Origin: Thalassobacter stenotrophicus
GTDB taxonomy: Bacteria; Pseudomonadota; Alphaproteobacteria; Rhodobacterales; Rhodobacteraceae
Length of the DNA stretch: 64,000 nt
Assembly (NCBI RefSeq): GCF_001458315.1
Contig: NZ_CYRX01000031.1
Span: 372,001-436,000, forward strand
Reading direction: 5' to 3'
The notes below the pieces were generated by a model. That model was not told the origin of the DNA, did no database searches, and saw nothing but the letters and a program-made list of their open reading frames with translations. Positions 10,901-15,926 of this stretch are shown piece by piece. Both the position numbers and the translations under genes were made by a program. Numbering within the stretch: the first letter of the stretch is position 1; every line of letters begins with the position of its first letter.

Positions 10901-12688
10901 ACCACTATCACCCCAAGCGTGACCGAAACCAGCAGCGGCTTTACGGTTATGATCCCTGTGATTGAGCCTGGCGAGACGTTGGTGGTCAACTATAACGCGC
11001 TCCTGTCCACAACGGCCCCCAACCTGCAACCGCTGACCAACACCGCCACGGCCGTGTACGACACAGTGCCCGATGGGGACGCCAACAGCCCCACCGGCCG
11101 GACCGAGACCGTCACGGACAGCGACAGCGTCCTGTCCATCCGAGGGCTGGAAAAGACCGTCGTGTCGAGTTCAAACCCAGACACGGGCACCGCGCAGGGC
11201 GACAACAGCCTGACAGATTTGACGATCGGAGAACAGGTTACATATGCCTTACTCGTGACCCTGCCCGAGACAGATCTCGATAGCATTGTCATCACCGACA
11301 CGCTGCCAACGGGTCTGGGCTTTGTCTCTGCCTCTATCGGCACGCCCGGCTCAAACATCAGCCTGACCGCACCCGGCACACCGGTGAACAGCGGCCAAGT
11401 CACAACCTTTGATCTGGGCGCTTCAACCTCGCTTGGCGATGGCACCATCGACGCCCAAGACCAGATCACCCTAACCCTCGTCGCCGTCGTCCAAGACATC
11501 ACCGCAAACACAAACGGCGCGCTCCTGACCAACTCAGCCGATCTCGTCATCACCCCTTCCGGCGAAACGCCCCTCAGCCCTCAAGCCGACACCAAAACCA
11601 TCGAAGTCGTCGAACCAGAACTCAATGTCGTCAAAACGGTCAGTGACACTTCGCCATTCCTTGGGGACACGGTGACCTACACGGTGGTTGTGGCCAATGA
11701 TGGTGCAGCGACCGCACCGATCTATAACACCGTGATCAGTGACCCGCTGCCGTTCCAGCTGTCCAGTGCGGGCGGAATTACGGTCAGCGATCCAAGCCTT
11801 GCGACCGTCACGGCAGGCTCTGCTGCGGGCGATACACAGCTGTCTATTTCGGTCCCGCGATTGGCACAGGGTGAAAGTGTGACAATTACCTACGATGTGT
11901 TCATCGGCTTTCAGACAAGCACGTCTAATGCCGTCACGAACGTCGCAAGCGTTGAAGGCACCTCAACACCGACGGCCTCTGACCCAGAGACCCGCATCTA
12001 TACCGCGAGCGACCCGGCCACATTCACCGGGACAACAGCCTCTAGCCCGGCCCAAGTAAGCGACCCCTTTAGCAACCTGGGGATTGATGACGCGTGGTTC
12101 CTGCCAGTGCTCGCGATTGATCCGATTTATTCGGGCACGGCTGAGCCCGGCTCTAATGTCACCATCCGGCTTTATGGCCCCCAAGGGGAGCAGACCGGCC
12201 TGCGCCATGTTCTTGCGGATGCGGGCGGCCATTGGATCGCGATCTTCCCGCGGACCGAAATCGACAGCCCCTATGACGACAGCATGTTCGCTACTCTACA
12301 GGGCAGTCGCGTGTTTAATGCGCCAGTGGAACTGCTGGACCAGCGCCCCACCACAGAACTGGCCAGTCTGGGGGAAACGCGGTTTGCACGCGTCGGCACC
12401 GACCTTTCGACCGAGAGCTATGGCATCTCGCTATCGGCTGACCGGCCCTCGACCCTGCCCCAAAGCCACGGCATGTTTAACGCCCGGACCTTCTATGCAT
12501 CGACCTTTCAGCAGGGCGCGTTTGCTGATGCCGATACGCTACGGGTCGATGAGGTGTTCGAGGACATCGCAGGCCTGACGGTTCAAAGCCTGTATGAGGC
12601 TTCTGCCAACCCGCTGGGCAATGGGCTCAATCGTTTCAACCAAGAGTTTCTGAGCGAGGCAACCGCCACACCGGGCAGCCCACACTAG
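1937..12688 (+). CDS. giant DUF11/isopeptide-domain surface protein (adhesin-like), 3583 aa
   Basis: This is a very large predicted extracellular protein. The N-terminus lacks a normal signal peptide and instead has FEPLEDRIVLDG (residues 15-26), resembling the LEPR-XLL/DUF4347-type leader motif of giant secreted proteins. The rest, from about residue 30 to 3360, is a chain of about 20 beta-sandwich modules of the DUF11 / fimbrial isopeptide D2 type. Each has an early Lys (for example LTIDKSGP, VTKTLVSS), a central D-T-L-P, and a late N-T-A. From about residue 1220 the modules alternate in two types, giving a repeating pair of about 290 residues. A bacterial Ig-like segment (SGTAEPGSNVTIRLYGP) and a unique 170-residue tail end the protein. 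I saw no RTX nonapeptides, LPXTG or cysteine on reading through. ATG at 1964 is an alternative start. Function as an adhesin is inferred. Confidence 0.85.
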   Translation: MPQSRGVRIMKDLPRFEPLEDRIVLDGEAQVTVSGPTDVELGAQDVEFTLTFDNLHSTDTGYLPFIDVVLPTLGPDGYDGVSFDSATFLGGAIDTTQLVFDTAGEAVHPIATDTLGDPLIVTGTPGETLLVFTLPYGSFSPGNPAVDVVMTLDFSDEADLNHTVDLETRAGFALGNDPLDNPAADPSTLSAFSTTSVGKTLFELTKTNSAPENEAATGPSYVYEYTLEVTVAPGQTLTDFNLVDTLPPEIVYMGNLTMSPTATINTEPTVGQPAGTGNNTLDLTFASIVGNPVTGNAVVTFDYYIDETAAGTTAPTIPVNSGDPASVINTVTGSGQWDPLDTNDPVETISATATNRQEAVSLAVQKSATLVDDTNLTGVISPDDVYRFTLEVQVSDYFTFGDLEVTDVLGNGWEYLNTGSYVPTLTTTESSGGAVTNAALLPQETTSFDSNTGKTTVVWDISQALVDAGSDAILTGDDADGTPGGASTTATITYYARILGNLTDDGNIGEIPFTQGDLLRNTATISASVRENSDPTNTLGTETDDTSTTLQTPFGQIDSKTVSFINGAAPTPGLPISAGDEVTFSIIYTAPLGSYEDLEIIDNLPQNVFDSTEITTFNNIVSGTPPAAGVAQFGLASQDYVDAGGGPPTLSGVPNDNQINYDFGTFTAEPRETVRIEILFTTTVIDAIFADGLMLTNQATAFEDNVVNGMVDTTAIANFIYGQPELAITKGVIATDSTDPDVAFSATEGPVTFTAPGNSGARFSGTISSDALDTTPIDADLEGIDAGDLVTFAIVVENTGKAPSGAFDVTITDTLPAGFGVPTGGLNLSVTDGTGTRAITYTGDLFSGGMVLDDRSSEGALSAFDGTSGENLVIITYDLVAEQTVKAGDVMENTATVTNFTAFESSGGTSAINRADASLTDTAKAEVDAVDIVKTLEGREIGVQRANEVMVGEEFTFEVSINLPEGSYENVILSDEVSVGGVFGDFDMLSAVITAWNTNALTSSNGITLGSLGTVANDNKSVSFDVGDLVNLGNNFLSDDVITFEVTAQSLGGQTAEAGEQLTNKAKFVADGVSEDVSSRVELIEPQLTIDKTAPNNGVRAGQTVTYTIEVDNPVQAHDAPAYDLVLTDLLDPSIDLVVGSVTVTGGTGTTIVTGNTSSDATLKITADMLDVGETLTISYQAVVNSSIEAGTVIDNTASLTFDSLPDDNASDERDYAISDDASVISKKPTANKSVSATSNPDTSGRNLAISETVTYDIVITLPEGTNSDSSLRDILPTSPGTLDLISAEVISIGSNISGSALSAGATGTVNGNIIDFDFGDLINATDMVQDTRDEILVRVVAQLNDVTGNDAGDRLTNKAKFMTDQTVVWNSEHIWIVEPDMQIEKSTDVAEADAGDTVVYTITATNAGGAPAYDIIIDDGITDPNLEFSSPYASSIRIMDGNTDVTPTGADAPSHVFPTPSDGLQAVIPVLMPGQSIEITYEMVVKEGVAFASSIDNTATVTRYDSDRAGDTTDPDDGRVYSGPSDTHRLPTPDPQVTKTLVSSDDPLTNGASVGISETLTYEIEIVFPEGISDVILVDALPAGLTPISAELTTFHSSVSSDNLAQGDTDTSSSFITLGSDGGFVFDFGTIDNEGDNSAANDTALITVVAQVTDIAAVQGGGTLVNEARLSLVDPSTGTVLTHPNTGQPQTFTDDATANVVEPELDIDKSVSPSTADAGDTVTYTILTENVGGGPAYDILLNDPLDDVALILPSTQSGTIKILNANGVDVTPSGADAPTLVYPTSSDGLRASIPVLEAGHTIEIVFDATIINTLTFSTAVNNTAEVTRFDSDPDGDETDADDGRVYDNTLAGYTVPTDTAVVTSPDVQLTKTVLSTGDTSTSGSSVAIGETITYALTMTLPEGIADLTLTDTLPTGLSAVSAEIVSIGSGTSVTTANINAGDTETSSFVTLTSGTVTFDFGTVTVAATDDAAARDETIVIHLVAQVQDLPSVDAGDRLRNTGRLDVDDPSSGTPLQPDPRATADVRVVEPELNVVKTGPLVAEAGDTVPYTVTVTNDGTGPAHDVVLEDLLSNPHLALSGTPSFDLEGTSISPAVSLVGDGFRAVIGSIAVGETLTVTYNATLSASAPEAAIFSNTASVDYDTVSDGTPTSTDGRTYSDSDDHDVGTVPALYKEATGSSFSQTDRSAFETTDLDLVVGEDVTFTLTLVLPEAEMSSVVLIDTLPPGLSYVSAAFVSEGAQISGAADVVVTNVGAVTTFDFGAVSNTATGAMDAGDHVKVTLTARVEDVTAVAEAASLVNTATLDVTAGGVVLDTVTASDAIDVVEPSLTIDKSGPLAADPGDRVTYVVEIENTGTGPAFDILVADAIADSQLTLVSGSVTATLNGAQLSPTVTETNGGFSFLASTLLPNDVLRVSYEADVDVGFAQGDLLSNTVTADFDTVPDGDPASDTGREESVTDTHAIVPGALLSKATVASSIADTGDSAGTAGVTDLNIGETVTYALTVTFPEIDIDGAVLVDTLPTGLSFVSSSIDSSATGLTGVIPSRSISGQEITFDFGAFTNPSDGSIGADDQVVILVTAQVEDVTTNQDAVALSNTATLTLTPQGQAAMDPITATAPVDIVTPVLSVNKSGNTAVNPGSDASYTVSVVNSGTGPAFDILVADVLDNAHLSYNAGSLTATIDTVDITSGLSVTSTATGFETLVAKLLPGETLEVTYTARLDANAPAAHSFDNTATITFDTVPDNDPRSTTGRTATDSDDHAIATGPSITKTVLSTDFSETGTAVGNTGLVDLNVGETVTYAYELTLPEIPLDSVVLSDVLGPELELIADSVNVTSIGAGMTAVNTPPVVTETNGQTFTIDFGAVNNPSDGSIGADDKILIQVSARVIDVPTAQSGRVTDNTVSATILPTGPDGQMTPVTATAQVEIVDPNLTIDKVGPVALYGGETASYTLTLTNTGNGPAYDVAITDTLSDANLALVSGSVSLALDGTTITPSVTETSSGFTVMIPVIEPGETLVVNYNALLSTTAPNLQPLTNTATAVYDTVPDGDANSPTGRTETVTDSDSVLSIRGLEKTVVSSSNPDTGTAQGDNSLTDLTIGEQVTYALLVTLPETDLDSIVITDTLPTGLGFVSASIGTPGSNISLTAPGTPVNSGQVTTFDLGASTSLGDGTIDAQDQITLTLVAVVQDITANTNGALLTNSADLVITPSGETPLSPQADTKTIEVVEPELNVVKTVSDTSPFLGDTVTYTVVVANDGAATAPIYNTVISDPLPFQLSSAGGITVSDPSLATVTAGSAAGDTQLSISVPRLAQGESVTITYDVFIGFQTSTSNAVTNVASVEGTSTPTASDPETRIYTASDPATFTGTTASSPAQVSDPFSNLGIDDAWFLPVLAIDPIYSGTAEPGSNVTIRLYGPQGEQTGLRHVLADAGGHWIAIFPRTEIDSPYDDSMFATLQGSRVFNAPVELLDQRPTTELASLGETRFARVGTDLSTESYGISLSADRPSTLPQSHGMFNARTFYASTFQQGAFADADTLRVDEVFEDIAGLTVQSLYEASANPLGNGLNRFNQEFLSEATATPGSPH
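8018..8051 (+). repeat. 34-bp near-identical repeat, copy 1, inside the giant gene
   Basis: The block encodes VVEPELNVVKT at the start of a DUF11 module. It matches 11606-11639 with one mismatch (a synonymous third-position G/A in the Glu codon), whereas the other module junctions use varied codons. Confidence 0.8.
11606..11639 (+). repeat. 34-bp near-identical repeat, copy 2, inside the giant gene
   Basis: This is the second copy of the VVEPELNVVKT-encoding block, 3588 bases downstream of copy 1. The distance is about four composite repeats, so recombination between copies would change the protein by roughly 1196 residues in frame. Confidence 0.8.
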
Positions 12689-12702
12689 CGGCCTCAGGTC
12701 GC

Positions 12703-14343
12703 CTAGACCCACAACCGCAACAGGACCCAGTCGCGCAAACCGCGCCCAACGACCTGCCAAATCGGACGCCACGTCCGGTCGAGCGCCACAACACCGGTCA
12801 TACCCGGACGCAACGTATCGACCGCCGCATCCGACAGGCTGGCCTGCGCCGGAAATAACGGGGCCCGTTGTCCGCTTGGTGCTGCTGGTGAGATGGACAC
12901 AACCTGCGTGTCAAACCGCAAAGATGGGTCAAAATCAGGACGGAACGCCCCCGCCTGCCCCAAATCCACCTTGGCCACCTGTGATTGCGGGACTGAGACA
13001 TCCAACTCCATCGCAGAGGGGTCCGCGATCTCAAGGACCAGATCCCCGCGCCGCATCAGCGCACCGGTCATGTCGCCAAGACCATCACCGATGACCAACC
13101 CCGAAATGGGGGCCATCAAAACGGCGGTCTCTTTGCGCGCCTCCAACAGGGCGATATCCGCGAGGACACGTTCGGCTTCTAGCTCTGCGGTGCGCAGATC
13201 TGCTGCCAGCCGCCCGGCGCGTGCGCGCTCCCGGTCCAACAGGGCACGGCTGTAGCTGGCCTGCGCCGCGATCAATTCCAAATCAAGCGCGCGGGTGTCG
13301 AAGCGGCCAAGCACCGTTTCGCCAGCGACCACACGGTCACCGGCACGCACGTCCAAACCCGCCAATGGCGCATCCAGCGGGCTGGTCACAATCCGGTGGG
13401 ACACCGCCGCAACCGTAGCCGGAAGGGACACTCCATCGGGGATGGGCACGAAGGCCACGCCGCACAGCACTCCAACCAGCGCGCTGCGCCTTGCCCAAGC
13501 GCGCCAGTTCACGCCGCGCCGCGCCGCATGGGGCGCAAGTTTGCCTGCACTAGCGGCCAAAAACGGCAGCATACTGGCGTTTCGGCGTGGGGCCGCAAGG
13601 TGCATAACAAGACCATCTTGCTGCCCCGGTTCTGCGGTGAACGCGCGCGTTTGCTCACACAGGCGCAGGCGCGCGGTTTCAGCCATACTGGATTTCAGCT
13701 CAGTGGCCACGCGGGCGCCCTTGCCCATCTGGGCCTGCCCAGAGATATGCAGATCATGCACCTTTTGCCCATCAAACCGGGAGACCGCCGCGTATTCAGC
13801 TGAGAAAAACGCGGCCATCATATCGCTGAGCGATTGCAGGTCGGGGCCTTGTGTTCCGGCACTTTGGCCTAGTTCGGCAAAGAACCGCAGAAGGTTCTGC
13901 AAAAGGTCCACCGTTTCCGAGCGATACGTGGCAATAGATAAGCGCGCCAAGAGGGTCAGTCGTTCATGGGCCAAAGCGCGAGCGGCTTGCCCCTCACCGC
14001 GCAATTCAACCACCAAGGCGGCATCTTGCCCGGTGTCGAGTGCGATTTTTGCGGCCATGAATGTGGCCTCAGTCAGGACAGGTTTAGCATCTGGCGGCAG
14101 CGCCTGCTTTGCAAGGGTCATCCCCGCATCAGGCACGTCATCGGCGGGATGCGCATCGGGCTGTCCCGCGGCATCGAAAGTGATGACCCACGCCCGTGAT
14201 TGCGGGATCAGGGCTTTGGTAAAGCCAACCAAGCGCGCCGAAAAAGGTACCTGCGCTGAGGTCGAAAACACCGCCGCCAGAGCCTCAGCCAGCGACTGAG
14301 GCACAGCGGCTTGGGCCTGCGGAGGGCGCGGTACAGTATTCAT
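12703..14343 (-). CDS. HlyD-type periplasmic adaptor with large N-terminal cytosolic domain
   Basis: This is a 546-residue membrane fusion (adaptor) protein. Residues 1-285 form an unusual cytosolic part, with a GAF-like stretch around residues 170-260. One membrane segment follows (about 287-303, after RAWARR). The periplasmic part has the biotinyl-lipoyl-like half motifs (SPLDAPLAGLDVRAGDRVVAG and APISGLVIGDGLG), a coiled coil (about 355-410), and a beta-barrel end with RPGMTG. The start ATG overlaps the stop of the upstream adaptor gene (ATGA), so translation is coupled. The gene ends 14 bases from the convergent giant surface protein gene. HlyD proteins usually bridge an inner membrane transporter to TolC; the partner here is inferred to be the M50 protein and the TolC-like protein of this locus. 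Confidence 0.82.
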   Translation of the reverse strand: MNTVPRPPQAQAAVPQSLAEALAAVFSTSAQVPFSARLVGFTKALIPQSRAWVITFDAAGQPDAHPADDVPDAGMTLAKQALPPDAKPVLTEATFMAAKIALDTGQDAALVVELRGEGQAARALAHERLTLLARLSIATYRSETVDLLQNLLRFFAELGQSAGTQGPDLQSLSDMMAAFFSAEYAAVSRFDGQKVHDLHISGQAQMGKGARVATELKSSMAETARLRLCEQTRAFTAEPGQQDGLVMHLAAPRRNASMLPFLAASAGKLAPHAARRGVNWRAWARRSALVGVLCGVAFVPIPDGVSLPATVAAVSHRIVTSPLDAPLAGLDVRAGDRVVAGETVLGRFDTRALDLELIAAQASYSRALLDRERARAGRLAADLRTAELEAERVLADIALLEARKETAVLMAPISGLVIGDGLGDMTGALMRRGDLVLEIADPSAMELDVSVPQSQVAKVDLGQAGAFRPDFDPSLRFDTQVVSISPAAPSGQRAPLFPAQASLSDAAVDTLRPGMTGVVALDRTWRPIWQVVGRGLRDWVLLRLWV

Positions 14344-15140
14344 GGTGCTCGGAGGATCAATGTCGCACCGGGTCGAAAAGCACGATCGGCGTTATCAAGT
14401 GCGACGCGAATGCGCACCGTGCGGCTGGCGGGGTCAATCCGGGGATCAATCGTCGTGACTTGTACAGCCGCCGTTTGGATTATCGCACCCTCGACTTCGG
14501 CCTCAAGGCTTTGACCAACGACCATCCGATCCAACCATTCCAGCGGAACAAACGCCGTGGCCTCTAGCGCGTCGAGCTGCGCCAACGTCAATACCACGGC
14601 CTGCGCGTCCACATAGGTACCTGCCTCGGCTTGGACCTCTAGCACGACCCCGGGGAATGGCGCGCGCAAGGTATAGTCGGCCAGCATTGCCTGCTCTAGC
14701 GCAAGTTGCGCGCGAGCTTGGCGTTGTCCTTCTTGGGCGATTTGCAGATCGGCTTTTGCAAGGTCGACGGCTTGTTGCGCCTGCTCAACCTCCCACGACT
14801 GGGCCGCACCGCGCGCACGCGCTGCTTGGACGCGGGCGAACAAGGCCTGCGCCTGTTCCACTTGGGTCTGCGCGCGCAATTCGCGCCCATCCGCATCCGC
14901 CACCACTTGGGCCAAAGCGACACGTTGGCTTTGAGTTCTGCTTTCGAGTTGGGCCAACGGTGCGTCCTGTGCGACCGTCGTGCCTTCGGCGACATCAACG
15001 GCGGCCAGAATGCCCACGAGGGATGTGCGGATGTCTACGCTTTGTACCGGCTCCAAGATCGCCGTCACGCCCTGCGCCGCTGCGGGCAACGGGGCAAGCG
15101 CCCCGAACAGAGCCACCGCGAAGACCGCACGAAAAATCAT
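14340..15140 (-). CDS. HlyD/RND-type periplasmic adaptor subunit
   Basis: This 266-residue protein has a cleavable signal peptide (residues 1-22, ending LPAAAQG). It also has lipoyl-like half motifs flanking a coiled coil: SLVGILAAVDVAEGTTV near residues 40-56 and APFPGVVLEVQAEAGTYV near 160-177. The coiled coil (about 70-150) is rich in Gln, Ala and Glu. The C-terminal barrel has DPRIDPASRTVRIRVAL and FRPGATLIL. It is shorter than classical HlyD and has no membrane anchor other than the signal, so it resembles soluble or RND-type adaptors. It overlaps its neighbours by ATGA at both ends, in an operon with the M50 protein, SapC protein and the second HlyD protein. Two different adaptors in one operon is unusual. 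Confidence 0.85.
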   Translation of the reverse strand: MIFRAVFAVALFGALAPLPAAAQGVTAILEPVQSVDIRTSLVGILAAVDVAEGTTVAQDAPLAQLESRTQSQRVALAQVVADADGRELRAQTQVEQAQALFARVQAARARGAAQSWEVEQAQQAVDLAKADLQIAQEGQRQARAQLALEQAMLADYTLRAPFPGVVLEVQAEAGTYVDAQAVVLTLAQLDALEATAFVPLEWLDRMVVGQSLEAEVEGAIIQTAAVQVTTIDPRIDPASRTVRIRVALDNADRAFRPGATLILRAP

Positions 15141-15898
15141 GCGACAGCAGCCATATTCGAGAAATTCGCCATCGACATATGATGCGCGGCAAACAGCGTC
15201 ATGAGCCCCCGACGCGCAAGCCCAGCCAGCGTCACGTCATCCAAATCACGCACCTTTTCTTCGGAGATCACTTGAAACCCTTCGATCCGTGCCGTCTTAT
15301 CCTGTTTAGTTAAGTTCACGGTTGTGGTTTGCAGCAAATCCAATTTTGCGACCTCGGCCATGACCTGGCGGGTGCGCTGCGCTGATGTTTCATAGCGCGT
15401 GGCAAAATCAAGGATGCCAGTCAAATGCTCAGACTGGCTGCCATCGTCGTTTAACAGAGCCGTGCTGCCCTCAGCCGTGTCGGTGAAAAGGGTTGAGGAC
15501 ATGTCCGCACACAAAATTTGTCGTGGCGCATCCTCGGCCTCCTTCACCAACAGGAAGGGATAGCGGCGCAAGTAGGCCGGAATGTAGGCGGCGGTCGCCC
15601 ACTTTCCCTGCGCATCTATTTGATCATTAACGCCTTTGCGCAGCCCCACCAGCGCCATTGGCATCGGTTTAGCGCCCGTAGTAAAGACAATCGGATAGTG
15701 CCGAACGACCTGCGCAAACTCATCGCAGGTGATCGGGATCGCGTTTGCGTTGGCAGCGATACCAAACTCCCGATCGGTCTTGATCCGCAGGTCCTTGTGA
15801 CGCTCAGATGTGATCGGAACGAGAGAATTGTACAAGAACGGCAACCGCCCCGTTACATCCACGGTTTGTGTTTTATCCACAGCGCGCCGTCTGGCCAT
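15137..15898 (-). CDS. SapC family protein
   Basis: The 253-residue soluble-looking protein matches the SapC family (PF07277) pattern: LPFLYNSLVPITSERHKDLRI near the N-terminus, then PIVFTTG, PMALVGLRKG, YIPAYLRRYPF and a C-terminal segment with LARRGLMTLFAAHHMSM. The family name comes from a gene in the Campylobacter fetus surface-layer locus; its biochemical role is unknown to me. ATG at 15898 is preferred over the one at 15904 because the GGGAG ribosome site lies 7 bases before it and only 1 base before the other. The gene overlaps the downstream adaptor gene by ATGA and follows the M50 gene by about 28 bases. Co-operonic position suggests a role in export or modification of the giant surface protein. 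Confidence 0.85.
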   Translation of the reverse strand: MARRRAVDKTQTVDVTGRLPFLYNSLVPITSERHKDLRIKTDREFGIAANANAIPITCDEFAQVVRHYPIVFTTGAKPMPMALVGLRKGVNDQIDAQGKWATAAYIPAYLRRYPFLLVKEAEDAPRQILCADMSSTLFTDTAEGSTALLNDDGSQSEHLTGILDFATRYETSAQRTRQVMAEVAKLDLLQTTTVNLTKQDKTARIEGFQVISEEKVRDLDDVTLAGLARRGLMTLFAAHHMSMANFSNMAAVA

Positions 15899-15926
15899 AA
15901 TCATGCTCCCAATAAATTTATAAGTC

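Noticed and set aside
1937-12688. RTX repeats or an LPXTG anchor in the giant protein
   Set aside because: I read through the sequence and saw neither GGxGxDxxx nonapeptides nor a sortase motif.
13295-14299. 334-residue plus-strand open frame
   Set aside because: It is antisense to the HlyD-type adaptor gene, has no ribosome site and its sequence is Arg/Ala/Ser-rich, typical of a shadow frame in high-GC DNA.
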